This document shows, one piece after another, positions 32,277 to 44,837 of a DNA stretch of 64,000 nt. Position numbers and translations under genes: made by a program. Below the pieces are notes generated by a model. It ran no database searches, was not told the origin of the DNA, and saw nothing but the letters and a program-made list of their open reading frames with translations. The number at the start of each line of letters is the position of its first letter. Positions within the stretch are counted from its first letter, which is position 1. The stretch covers positions 22,487,501 through 22,551,500 of the forward strand of contig NC_084938.1 in the NCBI RefSeq assembly GCF_958298935.1. The letters are read 5' to 3'. The DNA comes from Phragmites australis. Its lineage: Eukaryota; Streptophyta; Magnoliopsida; Poales; Poaceae.

Positions 32277-33840
32277 TAGCCAGGCCTAGCAAGGACCACC
32301 CAATAACAAGCCGGCAGGCTTTGTTCACACAGCCTAGCACGAATCCCAGCACACTGCCCATTTGCCCGTGACTAACAGCCCAAGCAAAAGCCACGGCTGT
32401 GTAAGCAAAACCGGTGGCCCAGTCGACAAAAATTGCACCACAGCACCAGCCCATCGATGCAAAATCTGAGGCCTAGTTTGACAACAAGTGCACCTTGATC
32501 CTGTCAGGTGAGTCGAGATTGAACACCACGAACAGCCGAAAGCTACACACACGGTACCACGCTAGGTAGCATTGAACCTGCAAGTGCCCAGCAAGCCATT
32601 AAGCTGGAGAACGACGCAAGGGCGGTCTCAAGCACTCTCCTGGTTTTCTATCGGCCCTGCGTCGCTCTAGGGACGGCTCAGGCGGACCTCAAGCCTCCTG
32701 CTGCAGGCTCCCTCCCTCCTCCATATACCTCGCTGAAGCCTGCATAGTTGTAACGACAGCGGCGACAGGGCTACATCCCTTCGAGACGGCAGCGGCATCC
32801 AAAGGTGGCGCAGTCTATGGTGACGATCGAACCTGCTCCGTGACGGCTTAATCCGGTGGCGGTAACGGCAACCAGGCAACGGTGGCGGTTGGTTCCGCAT
32901 GGGGTTGTCTGGATCCGAGGCGGTGGCCGTCAGATAGGGTGACAGCGGTGGCGCTAGGGATGATGGCCTTGCGTGGGCGACGGCGGCCATGCGGCGCAGA
33001 GGAGTGCGGTGGGGTGGCCATGGGGCTAGGCGACCTGAGGTTCGGTGGTTGTCACGATGCATCCCGGTGGAGGCCGGTTGGTGTTCAGCGTGAGCGCAAG
33101 ATGTTCATGGTGTGGGATGCTTCAGGCGAAAGCCTGGATTGGAGCTGCCGATGCTAGTGACAACGATGCTATTGGGCGTCGTTATCCTTTTCGGAGGCGT
33201 CGCGATGACATCCCTGTTTTTCTCCACCCTGAGACGATCCTCTGGGTGAAAACTTTGATCTCTTTCGAGATCAGGCAATGGCGGCTTCTTTGATATCGTG
33301 TCCTCCATGGAGACATTGCCTTGGAGTTTCTTGACCTATGCTAGCGGGAACTGATGTTGAGATTAACGGTGATGTGGATATGGGTCTGGGGTGATGATGA
33401 AATTTCGACCTCCTTAGAGCTACGCTTCATGCTTCATAGCAGGTGGCAAACAGTCTTGGTTCATCGTGTTGGCGTGGAGTCAAAGTTGCTACGTTGTTAG
33501 GGTGTGACAAAGTGACAATGATGACACACAATGCGTTTTTTTCTTGAGGCTGTTTTAGTGGTACCTATGTGCGTGTATGCATCGATAATGAGGCATATGT
33601 TGAGATCCGTCGTGAGAAGTCGGAGCTGTTATGTTGTTATTGTGATGAGCTTGACAACGATAACTTATGTCAGACCCCGTCATCTGTAGGTTGTGTGGTG
33701 CTAAGCCTCGAGTCTTAGCTACGCGGTTGTACAGTTTTCAAAGCCTGATTTTTCTTTATAAACTAGATCAACTTTGTTCTTCTTTAGTGAATTACAGGAG
33801 TTGCTCGCCCTTTTTTAAGGTTCTTTGAAAAATAAAGGGC
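32277..33840. other. GC-rich unclassified region, possible LINE remnant
   Basis: 32650-33310 is GC-rich with overlapping open frames on both strands and no recognisable domain. The plus-strand end (ACAGGAGTTGCTCGCCC, then GGTTCTTTGAAAAATAAAG at 33795-33836) resembles the 3' tail of grass LINEs. It may be an internally deleted LINE; weak. Confidence 0.3.
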
Positions 33841-34304
33841 GGGTCTCTTTTTTGTCTGACGGCCAAGCTTTTCATGGATCCTGTGGCGATGAGGTGATGC
33901 GATCGATCACATGGTCTGTTTCTAGCAAATTGGTGCCCGGTTTCCCTCACGGGAGGTCTCGATCGAACTGTGCCTGCCCTACAGCACGCCCCAGTCTCAG
34001 TCTGCATCTAATCTAGCAGCTGGAAGGGATTAGCCAGACTGATTAAGTGGTAGGATCCAACTAACCTCCTTCACTAGTGTTGGTCTGTCTTTGATGTGAA
34101 GAAACCAACGATAGCAATGGGGTTGATAATCATATAAATTGATAGAACCCGTCTAGGAAATAAGAATCAGCCGTCTAATCATAGAGATTGCAAGGTTGTT
34201 CTTCTAAACTCATTCGTCAGTTGCACAATGCACACAACCTGGTTGTGTCTCTCACATGCTGATATGATGCATGATCATGCCATATGGCATTGGGGCGTGA
34301 ACAT
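33841..34304. other. unclassified gap
   Basis: Nothing recognised. Confidence 0.4.
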
Positions 34305-34378
34305 AGCTCAGTTGATTAGTGTCTTTATGGTGAAATCTGCCCACCCGATTTTAAATCTTAGACTTGACACCTGATTTT
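34305..34378 (+). repeat. possible tRNA-derived SINE fragment
   Basis: TAGCTCAGTTGATTAG near 34309 is a good tRNA-type A box. About 35 bp later GATTTTAAATCTTAG could be a decayed B box (GGTTCGAATCC), followed by ACTTGACAC. A second TAGCTCAGTTGATTAGGG at about 34384 suggests a partial duplication. No poly-A or target duplication was set. Confidence 0.4.
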
Positions 34379-34409
34379 ATATATAGCTCAGTTGATTAGG
34401 GTCCATAGC

Positions 34410-36792
34410 CGACGTGTGATGATGTCCGCAGCAGCAGGACGATGCAGAGTGAATGAGCATTGTGCGGAGGTGGCAGTGGCGACGCTGCAGGTGGTGTTTG
34501 AGTCTCTGGCATGGGCGAGATACATCGTTAATGTCACTAACTAGCAATTTTTGTATCGCTAACATCACTGATGTCACCAAACGAACAAAACAATTAAACT
34601 AGTAGTTTTTGCATTGCTCCTAAATTGTACTCTACGGTTGTAAAGTATGATCACATAGCTAAATTGCTAAACTGAACATAAATATTTTTCTATTAGACTA
34701 AACAAGTTCTTGAGTAAATGTACATGCTTCTAAACTTGATCGATAAAATTGGACTAAATACACTAACCGGCATTTCATCAAACAGCTTTAGTGCACCACG
34801 CTAACTGCCATTTTTTCCTCAATATCTTCTACAAATGGATGCAAATCCTACTAACAAATGATCCTAATTGGTGATCATGACCGTAATGATGCGAGTTGTA
34901 CCTGCACAAATACAGGCAAATCCTAACAACAGGAACCCACACACACAATGCCGCTTGGCCTTGAGCTTCCACCTGTCATGGCCAACGACGCTTGGCGCTT
35001 GTCCCGGCCAGTGATTCTGTGACTCCGTGAGCCTTCAAATGATCTTGATGCCGCACGTCACCATTCGTCGTCACTGCAGGATGGCCTGGTGATGTAGGAG
35101 CCGGGACTCCAGTCATGTAGATAACGACAATGCCGTTCTAGGACTTGGTCTTCTTTGTGATGCGCGCAACAGAGAACTTAGGCATGGACTTGCCGATGAA
35201 GAAGGAAACCTCAGTGTCAGCCTTGTTCAGTTACACGCAGCACCACACCTAGGTCGCAATCAGGTCGATCGCGTGGACGGACAGCCTGACGACGGCCTAG
35301 CTGGGAGGGGGTGGAGGTGACTCGATGGTGGCGATGCACTGTTGGGCCTGGTAGGCTAGCACGGAGGGGGTGGAGGAGCCTGGACACCGGCAGCACGTGG
35401 TGCTGGTAGCGGCAGATTACACCAGTGCCTTCACGCGTTAGACAAATAGGGCACACACACGATGAAATGTTAACAATGAAAGATGTAATTACCCTCATGG
35501 GTATATGTGGCTTATTTCACAATTAACAAGATAATTACTAAATTACCTTAGCAAATGGGCGGTTAGATAAAATCTATGATATCTCTCACCAACTGGTATC
35601 ATAGTACACTGTAAAGACCCTCTTATAAAATGGCTACATATATCTTATTCGTATATGACTCATGTACTGGAACTAGAAGGAAGATAGATATGTACAACTC
35701 CTACCAGATATGGAGCAAAGCAAAACTAGAGACATATGAAGTAGACATTTTGGTACCAAGTCTAGAACATAGATAGTTGACTTGCTCTCTGCCAGCACAG
35801 TATATTCGAATTTTGTTTCATTTTTAACATTTAAGAAGCAGGAACATCGACATTATGCTTAATTACTGTGCAAAAAGAAAACGATGTAGGTGAAAAGTAA
35901 AGGCAAACGAAAAGCATGTTGGACCATTTCTCTTCTTGTTGGGCAGTTGTTCGTAGTACTGATGATAACACATGGAATGTTTGTGCTTTAGAAGCTAGCT
36001 AAACCTAGTACTCATGTGCAGGTGCGTCGAACCGAAGTAGCTTTAGTTTGTTGCTTAACTGCAATCCATGCACCACTAGACAAGTGTAGGCCAAATAGAA
36101 AATACTAAACATATGTGCGTCACATCCTTTTGGATCGTCAGTAGTTTTGAAGGATCGACAAAGCAGATGGTAGATCTAGAGATGGTTTACACCTCACACT
36201 AAGGTAAGCACTAAGCAGTAAACTAGAAATGATGCTTAATTCGGAGTTGTATCAAGTTGTTTAACACATGCATGCTTGACTGAGTTCAGACTTACATATT
36301 CATTGCTAAGCTAGGACAGCATATAGTACTATCTTTTTTTTCTTAGCTTGTGGATGCTTGACTGAGTTCATACTTCAGAGTACATTTTCTTTTGCAAGCT
36401 TGGAGGATATGCAGTGTTCCCCTTTTGTTTTCTTTCTGAATAAGAGACTCATGCATAATGCATTATCTATATTATCTTAAGATATTCTTCTTTTATTCTT
36501 CCTTCATAAAGCTTCCATGGTACAATACCAAATGGAAGCAGGATAAGGCACCCTGGGCCTCAACGCCCGTCTCCCTCTGTCCTTGTCTTCTTGGAAGCAT
36601 TTCAATTCGGAGCAGGACAAATCGACACAACATGAGATGCATGTCGAGCACAAGCGACCAAATATTGAGCAACTCATGCATAAACTTCACCATTTTAACG
36701 GCTGAGGTATGGTCCAGTTGGCCTGGTTCAGTAGAAATTCCCACCTTGAAACAGGCATGCCTTTTTCCTTTCTACTGAAAGGGGAAATTGCC
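34410..36792. other. unclassified, mostly non-coding
   Basis: A long AT-rich stretch with a GC-richer island at 34920-35460. Open frames there are short and on both strands. No TE ends or gene recognised. Confidence 0.4.
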
Positions 36793-36927
36793 AAAATGTA
36801 CTCTAGTTGATTGGTGTTTCGAGAAAATATCACTCCTTTATCGGTGACATGTGGAGTCATCTGTATCAATGATATGTAGATCATGATAGTATTTCATCGA
36901 AGTGTAATCAACTAAAGTGCATTTATA
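36793..36927. mobile_element. short MITE-like inverted repeat
   Basis: AAAATGTACTCTAGTTGATT at 36793 on is mirrored by AATCAACTAAAGTGCATTTAT ending at 36926, with continuing similarity inward (TTTCGAGAAAATA against TATTTCATCGAA). About 135 bp, no ORF. Family not assigned. Confidence 0.6.
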
Positions 36928-38285
36928 CAAATCTCTCGTTAAAGTAGTACAGAAAAACCGCACCTTTTATTGTACATAAGAAATAAAATTGGAACGAACT
37001 CGTTGCGCCAACGGAACACCTATATGAGCACAAATATGCGTGTCTGCGTTACAGATTCTTGGTCATATTCAAATGGCTCCCATGTCTATTCATCTTTGTG
37101 GTGCAAAATAGTCTAATCCAACCTGCAGAAAGAGTAGACAAACTTAGCTACATCTCATCTTCCTCCCATGCCTGACTCACTGATCAAACGCGCATCAGAG
37201 GCGCTGCACGAGCAAATGCCCCTTCCGAGAGGGCTTGGTCGTGTTAGAGTGAGTGGGGCAGGGGCTTCCCATTAGCCAGTGCCCGGTGCCGATCGAGTAG
37301 GGGGGCGCGTCCACTTCCCAGGTCCATGCCTGCACACAAACAGCTCGGGCACATCCGGTTCAGCCGAAAGCTGCTGCTGAACTCGAGTGGAGGCTGACCA
37401 GTGGGGGGCCGTGATGCCTTCCACTAGGGAAGCGGGTGAGGGACGACCCGTGGACGCCAGTGGCTTTTGTCTCTGCGTGGTCAGATGGGACAAACCTGGT
37501 CCAAGAGATTGTGAGCGCTGTCTCGCTCGATCTCATGGCAATGCCCAAAATCACCTCGCTTACCGGCTATTTGTTTTTGGAACGAAACTAGAATCGTTCG
37601 TTCGTACAACCCCAACAGTTCTCAGGTATTTACATTCGTAGGCATCCGAGCACGGGCGGCCCAAAACGCCCGTCGATCGATCCATGCACGCGTTTGCTCG
37701 ATCTGTACGCCTGTATGCCCTGTACAAACACCTTTAGGCTTATTCCTCAAAAGAAACACGTCAGGCTAGCGAGCGTCCACATTGTCCACTCACGCGAACC
37801 CGACACCCACACGGCACTTACACGCAGTGCGTTTCGTACCGCTAGCCATCGTACACGTAAATTCAATAATATTATAAGTTAACAATTTTTATAGAAAAAT
37901 ATTGAAAACAAAAATTTGAGTATGCATCTTAAAAGTTTCTCAACTGAGAAAACATACCCAATTTTTACCGAGAAAGAAAATAAACAAAAAAGAAAGGAAA
38001 GGACATGAAATCATTCTATATCAAATTATTATAAAAGATATAGGTTGATTCTAGTTATTGGATATATGAAAGAAATAATGGTTTCTAAATTGATTAGTTG
38101 CAAGTTTCTAGATTGATTGTAGGTTGCCAAATAATTATATTCATACGTGAATATGATCGATTATTTCTCTATGCGAATAAGTAAGAAAATAGAACGCAAA
38201 TCAAACAGAACATGCAGGGAAGCGTTGGATTCGATCTGAAGGTGTTAGATGGCATACAAACACCAAATGGTGGCTTTATAGTTTA
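36928..38285. other. unclassified gap
   Basis: No supported gene. Open frames at 37272-37641 overlap on both strands. AT-rich toward 38 kb. Confidence 0.4.
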
Positions 38286-38550
38286 GGGTGTGTTTGGTTG
38301 GCCACTAAACTTGCCATGTCTAAAATTAGGTGTTAGCCACACTTGTGGCTTGACTAACTTGTGGTAAAATAGAAGTATTTGGTTTGTAGCCATGACACAT
38401 GTTAGTCCGTGGTAAATATTGTGTGACACATGTTTAGATTGCTACCACAAATATTTGGTAAAAGTTGCGACATTGTTTGGTTTGTAGCCAACATTGGGTA
38501 TAGTCATCCAAATAAATTAGAGTGGTGATGATACCTTCTCTTGTCATTGA

Positions 38551-38800
38551 TGGTGTGGTAACTGCTCTTACAATGTGTATCTTGTGTGGTAACTATTCTT
38601 ATAAATTTTTGTGTGGTAATTGCTTTTATAATGCGTGTGCTTGTATGGTAACTAGTTTTACAAATTCTTACAACGTGTGTGCTTGTATGATATTTACTCT
38701 TACAATGTATGTGCTTGTGTGGTTACAAATTCTTACAACGCGTGTGCTTGTTTGGTAACTGTTCTTATAGTGTATGTACTTGTATGATAACTACTCTTAC
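38551..38800. repeat. about 31-bp GTGTGGTAACT minisatellite, 8 units
   Basis: Degenerate units of the type TTGTGTGGTAACTxCTCTTACAATGTGTGTGC, subterminal in the Harbinger-like element. Confidence 0.75.
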
Positions 38801-39272
38801 AATTTTATAATATATTAGACATCATACCTCCTTTCCTGAGATCTTGTGATACTATAAAGAAATGCATAATTCATCAATGTTATTTTTCTCTAACAAAATT
38901 TGTCATAATTCGCACTTCTGTTGGCAAGGGAAGTTTAGAAAGACCGGGCATTGGATCTCCTAAACGTCCATTCATGTGATTTCAAGCCTCAACACTCGAA
39001 CAAACTAGGCAACGAGTTTTGATTGTTCATAAATTATATCATGTAGATAGAAGATCGCAAATTCATCAGCCAAAAGGCAATAGCTAGTTACATTCACTAG
39101 TCATTAGATTCTAATTACACAAAAAGATGACTCCACAACTACTAGACTTTAGAGGCTACTAGCATTGCTGCATAGTTCAGGGTTATCGATTTCTACACAC
39201 CAAAAATAATAATCCAACATCTATGGAATTTCAGAGGTTGATACTATCGTTGCTGCATAAGAACTTAAATAC

Positions 39273-40265
39273 CTAGGCATTTAGAGTATCATCACCTGCA
39301 TTGCATAGCCAACTGCGTGTGTCTTTCTTCTCCTTAGAAGATAGGTGCTCACCAAGAATCACCCTTTGGTCAGGGGTCAATGGAATTGTCTCTAACCTGT
39401 GCCACAAAGTAGCATGAGGGTCACCAAACCGTGACATTTGGGGAGGAGCAATGGCAACAAGTGTTTCTTGAAGTGATATCATTGTAGCATTAATTTCTTG
39501 AGTGGACTCTACAAAATGACTCTTGACCTTTGGTGGCTTCTTAGCAAGTGACTTGCTGCCCCTTGGACGTTTCTTACTAACTCGACTAGTGCTAAAAGAG
39601 CTGTTGTCAACACTTGCATGACGAGTTGGAGTTTGCAAAGTGTCAGAATCCTCACCAAGGCCTTCAGGCTGTGTATAGCAATTTAGATCAAGCAGTCCCC
39701 TTAAATCATCGCCGTCTGAATCATCACAATCATCCATACATGTTTGATGGTCCATAGCCAAAGAACCATCAACACTACAACCTGTGAATAGCTCCTATAT
39801 CTCATCAAAAAACTTGATTAGTTTAGATAGAAAGCGCATTGCCCTGTCCTGCATGTTATGCAAACAGGGGTTAGGTTGCTATATGCACTACATTAATAGC
39901 TTTCAGAAAAGGAAAATATAGTATATGTATATTGATAGAGGCTTTTTCACATTCTAAAATAGTCAATAAGCATCTAGTAAGGTCAAAAGAATTTCCACTC
40001 TTGCTTAAAGTTGCTGCAATAATCTTCTAGTTTTCTTTGTAGTACCTATAGTGATGATCCACTTGATCAACTATCACCCACATAGCAAACTTTTTATTTA
40101 AGCTATCGGCACACTTCATAAGATGTTGCTTCCTAAACTTAAATTCTGCATGTTGTTTTTTAGGCTACTCAATACACCACTGTAACATGAACTTGGTTTG
40201 ATCCTCATCCTAAAAAAGAGTCCTCTCATAAGAGCACATGACATCATCCTTCCACTTTACCTTGC
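39273..40265 (-). pseudogene. Harbinger ORF1, Myb/SANT-like DNA-binding protein
   Basis: The upstream part (40265-40000) reads V-K-W-K-D-D-V-M-C, Q-H-L-M-K-C-A-D-S-L-N-K-K-F-A and V-D-H-H-Y-R-Y-Y-K, the trihelix-like Myb/SANT domain of Harbinger ORF1 and L10-interacting-like proteins. The long open frame 39761-39273 is the C-terminal half: acidic D-D-C-D-D-S-D-G-D-D, a basic K-K-R-P-R-G-S-K patch, and an ending L-T-P-D-Q-R-V-I-L-G-E-H-L. In-frame stops (for example in R-T-L-F-stop) and a possible intron separate them. ORF1 partners the transposase for DNA binding in Ping/Pong-type elements. Confidence 0.75.
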
Positions 40266-40514
40266 TCATTGCTGCTTCCCATGGCAGAAGACATATATTG
40301 TAATTAAAAACACATGAGGTAAACCAACATGAAACAACCAATAATTTGAGCAAGAGAATGACATATAAGGGTGCAACTTAATATGGGATCAATCCATCTC
40401 ATAAGAAATAGTACATAGTGCCAAAACATAATAAAGCATCACACAAATTTGTTTCATACATAGAAATAAAAAATCACATTAATAACATATTAATTTATAG
40501 ATCTACTTCAACCT

Positions 40515-41547
40515 TAACTACAGGTTGTCATATTTTATCCTTCCATATCTTCTCAGCTATCTTATCTCTTTTGAGCACCCATGCTTGATTCTCCTGATGC
40601 GTGTCATGAATTTTTCTTCTGCTTTGTGGCAAGGCCGAGTACCAAGTAAGATCATCATAAACATACTCATCAGGACCATCATCTAAGATCTAGTTATGAA
40701 GCACACAATAAACACAATTTTCACTTGTGTTTTCAAAGGATAGATTGGCTAACTTGCAAAGGTTTTGAAACTATTCTTCAAGGTGCAAAGTGCTCTTTCA
40801 ACCGTTGTTCAAAGTGAACCTTAGGTCAAAATCAACTGCAACTAGCACATTTTGGGTGGTAATGGACTTTCTACCCCTAAATTGATCTTCCATATGGATT
40901 GGTACACATGCTGTATAAGTGTAACATCCAGGGCTCCTATGCATCCCTATGAGAAAGAGACAGGTTTTGTCCAATTAGATAACCATGAAACCTACAATAT
41001 ACTTATAACTAATGGACCATTTTGGATGTACCTCAAAGTAAGGACCATGAAATCTGCCTTGACTAGTTGTTATCTTTGAATGTGTCTCAATCGATCTGAT
41101 GCTTATGAGATCACGGGTAAGAAGACAAAGAGAATCTAAAACAAGATTAAAATACCTATTAGCAGTCTCACCGGATCTATTGAACTCAAAAACAATTGAT
41201 CTGTTAGACCATTTTTGACCCACAACATGAATTAACATTGAAAGTTGTTCTTCTGCAGTAACGTGGAAGGTGTCCAAAAGCAGGCCATGTAATCTAAGCT
41301 CAGCACATAGCTTATGAAAAATAACATTCTGCATGTGCAACTCACTTATACAATGGGCCTCAGTTCCATAATATAAATGATTTAGATGTGTGATTCTTTC
41401 AACATCACGATTCAACATTGGAGCATATGTGACGGCTCTTCTTTTCCTTTTTCTGTTATTAATCTTATACCAAAACACAGAATCATGGCAGCAATCAATC
41501 TTTTCCTCAACATATAATGACAACAGTCCATGTAGTATTGTAAACAC
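40515..41547 (-). pseudogene. Harbinger transposase, internally deleted
   Basis: 41547-40975 gives the N-terminal helical part: F-H-K-L-C-A-E-L-R, V-T-A-E-E-Q-L-S-M-L-I-H-V-V-G, and a F-N-R-S-G-E-T-A-N-R-Y-F helix. Just downstream G-C-I-G-A-L-D-V-T contains the first catalytic Asp (usual form D-G-T). Then only about 40 codons separate it from V-E-R-A-L-C-T-L-K, which normally lies more than 100 residues later, so the middle catalytic part is missing. It cannot transpose by itself. Confidence 0.8.
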
Positions 41548-42687
41548 ATTTTCCTTTGACCCATCTATGTATCTGGAGGATTGTTATTACATAATCAATC
41601 AGTTTGTCAAAGGGGATAATACCATATGCATACTAGCAAATGTTCTAGCATGATAGCAGGGGAGAAAAATTCATAGGGTAAATTATAAGCTCAATTATAT
41701 AATATATTACTCAACCAAAAAACTATGCCCTTCCATATGCATCTTTGAGAAAAGAATATAACAATAAGATTTTACAGGGAACATCTAATCAAAATTAAAA
41801 GGTAATAAATAGTTGATATGCCATCTTCTCAATCGCACATGCATGCATCAATTTTAGAAGGGGAAAATATTTTTACCTTTGCTCTAGGCACAAAAGAAAA
41901 CTTGCCACTCAATAGCAAAAATCTTTTGGTCGACAATATCCAGATTACATTAGGAAAAGAATGCTTCTTGTGTAGATTGAGCTAAGTTCTGATCTGCACG
42001 TAAACGAGATGGAAAGAGGTGAGGACAAGGATATGATGATTGCTGAAATGCACGAACACATGATCTCTGAGAAAAGAACACACGATTTCAGACTGCACAG
42101 TCAATCAAAAGTAAAAGCTAAGAAATTAATCGTATGTAGAAATTTTAGAAGGGGACTTTTTAACATTTTTTGTGTACCACGAATTGACCCTTCACCACCG
42201 ATTCATAACTGACTAGCTTTGAAATTAAATCAAGATTCAAAATATGCTAGAAAGAAGGCTGCTTCTTTTGTAGATTGGGGAATCGCTAGATATGCACATA
42301 TATGAGACGAAGTAGGGTGAGAAGATGGAGGAGATGCTAAAGACTACTTCGGTGGAGATGGTTGATTACCTTGCAATGGATGACTACAACGAGGACTCTT
42401 CCTTACTGGTGAGAAGAGGGCAAAGAGTTCTTCGCCATGGGGAGGTGCTGAGACAAGGACATGGAAGACTGATGAAATAGTCAGTTTTATGAGATTTTTT
42501 TCTGCTTAATTTGTGCGTGTAGCAGTTTTCGTGGGAATTTTCTTTAGCTCTGTTGGCACTCGCATCAGCTACGATGACGAAAAAGAGCGCCACGCTTTGA
42601 CGGAAAAAGTGCAGCAAGAGTGCTTCCGGGCACTAAAAATTATGGCAAATCTAACTTTAATAGAAAATCAAATGCTTAACTAAACAG

Positions 42688-42980
42688 TTATGACAAATCT
42701 AACTTTAGTTATAACAAATAATGACCAGCAGTTTGCCCCTCCATGCGCGTACCACAGCTGGTTGTCCAACTGACCGCTCGTCATGTCCCAGACTCCCAAC
42801 CCACTCCACACGAGAAGCAAATTCTATAGGATCTGATCTTATGAAAGATCATTTTCTCTATGATAACACACGTCTACTTACTCTCTTATCTTCAATCCAA
42901 TCATTAGATTATGAGATAAATAATATAGGTAAATTCTCATAAAATTTTTTCTGAATAGATGTAGAATTTTGCTTTGCTCT
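42688..42980. other. unclassified AT-rich spacer
   Basis: No feature recognised. Confidence 0.35.
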
Positions 42981-43640
42981 ATGCACTCCCGTGCGCCCGC
43001 CATTGCGCGCTTTGATCGGCGCGTCCCGGTTCGGCCGGTCCCGGCTGGCACACAGTGCCGAGATTCCCGAGAAACGATCGGGTCAGCGGCGCACAGGACT
43101 CGCGCCAGTGGGCGCACGCGCGGTGGCCGATGCGTGTGGCGCGGGGCTGTATGTACGTAGCCGAGATGGCCGTGTCGCGTGCGGCAGCGCCCCTCCTGCC
43201 GCGCTGACCCCGCTGCTCCTCGGTCGGTATTTGGCGTCCGGTCCCGTGCCACTCGAGGCAACGATCGCGTTGGAAATTGGAGCGGCCGGCGTGCCGGCCG
43301 GGCCACTGGCGAGATGCGATCGAGCTCTCGCCCGCTCCATACCGGGCTGAGCGCGCGCGGCTCCGTGTGGCGCTGTGACCGTAGTCAGCGTCGCGCAGCC
43401 TGTTACGTACCTGGGGCCGGCCCGGTCCCCGGTATTTGGAGGCCAGCGGCGTGTAGTGCGACGATACGGTCCGTCTGTCCGTGGGCGTTTCCACGAGGGA
43501 ACTGCGTCGAGCGCCGCTGCCACACATACTGGCGGCCAAAATGCAGCAAGCAAGCGTCCTGCAGGCACAATTTTGGGACCTGGCATCCGGACATACGAGG
43601 CAGTGTTTGTCTGCCGGATTTGTTGGTAGCTTGATTTCGC
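42981..43640. other. CpG-dense island of unknown nature
   Basis: About 650 bp with very frequent CG dinucleotides between AT-rich flanks. All six frames stay open for long stretches because AT-rich stop codons are rare here, and no frame has a recognisable domain. It could be a captured gene 5' region or promoter island. Confidence 0.5.
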
Positions 43641-44837
43641 GACTACTTCGTCGAATAGGTCAAAGAGGCTGGTTGCTCACTTGGCATTCAAAATTTTGAA
43701 ATAGCTAGCTGATCTGGATTGTTTGAGATGCTCTTAGTCAGAATGGTTTGCAAAGATGAGTTAGACAGCTTAGGTGAAACTTATCGCCTAATCGGATTGT
43801 TGCTCAACGTTACCAGATCTTTTGAGATTTTTCTTAGTCTTATCGGCATTGGATGAGTTTGAGATACGTGTACCATCACCTTTATCTGTCTCAAACCATG
43901 TTTCTCTTTCCTATTCCTAGATGCATGTATCATTGACCAATAATACTGCTAGTAATGGATCACACGCAGGTGGTTACTGTGTAAGTATGATCGCGGATAA
44001 GTTTGACGTTTCCAATAAATAACCTGTCCTGGACTGCCGACTACTCCTATAACTAACTAGCTATGCTTCTCCTCTCGTTTCACATGCCGACACATGGAAA
44101 TTCTGCGCTAGCTCTTTCTTGGAACGAGACAGGCCTAATCATCTCACTGTAACTATCTGCAATCATTTTTCCGCTATTCAATTTTGCGCCCGTACATCTA
44201 AGGACACTAGTATTAATCGTCTGCGACAAATTTCTCGGCCGGATCTGTTGTTCATCAGCAAGCAATACATCACCGTGCATGTCCGCTTTCACATGCGCTG
44301 TCTAAAGTATGAAATGCCACAAATGCTCAGCATGTGAACTACCGACTTCTGAACTTCTCGTCGAAAACTCGGTATGTTTAACACAAAATTCGAATATGAG
44401 AACCTGACCTATATGTCTTCTGTTCTGCATTTTTTGCCCCGTTGTTTTTGTGAGCTGTCAAAGGATCAAAAGGCTGGAGGGATCTAGCTGCTAGCACAAC
44501 TGAACCTTTCTGTAGTCTTGTGGTCCTTGGCTTAGTACCTGCACATGAAAAGATAGCTCTTCGACTGGAGGAGATCATTCTTGTCGGTTTCGCTTTCCAT
44601 CGAGCGATCAGCTCCTCTGGCTGGTCCTCCATTGATCTCTCTTTCACGCTATGGTAGGCCCGTCGATCCGGCCGGCCTTGCATGCATTGTGACGCAAAAA
44701 GACATGGACGCTACGTACAAATCAACCTAGCTGAGCTACTGCACCCAAAAGCAAGCCCATGCATGGCCAACGTGCACCCTCAATACAAGCAAATCATCAC
44801 AAACATACAAGTAACCTAAATTATGTGTAGCTAAAGG
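43641..44837. other. unclassified gap
   Basis: No gene or TE signature recognised. Confidence 0.4.

Larger units (their letters stand above)
38286..42687 (-). mobile_element. PIF/Harbinger-like DNA transposon (edges tentative)
   Basis: It contains both proteins typical of the superfamily on the minus strand. A possible left terminus GGGTGTGTTTGGTT follows TTA (38283-38285). The right terminus AACTAAACAG precedes TTA (42688-42690), but the right inverted repeat is incomplete, so the edges are provisional. Confidence 0.6.

Noticed and set aside
34309..34324. Possible tRNA gene (A-box match)
   Set aside because: No cloverleaf or intact B box; better explained as a tRNA-derived SINE remnant.
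42979..43634. Several long overlapping frames on both strands
   Set aside because: All frames are open because the DNA is CpG-rich and poor in AT-type stops; none has a known domain.
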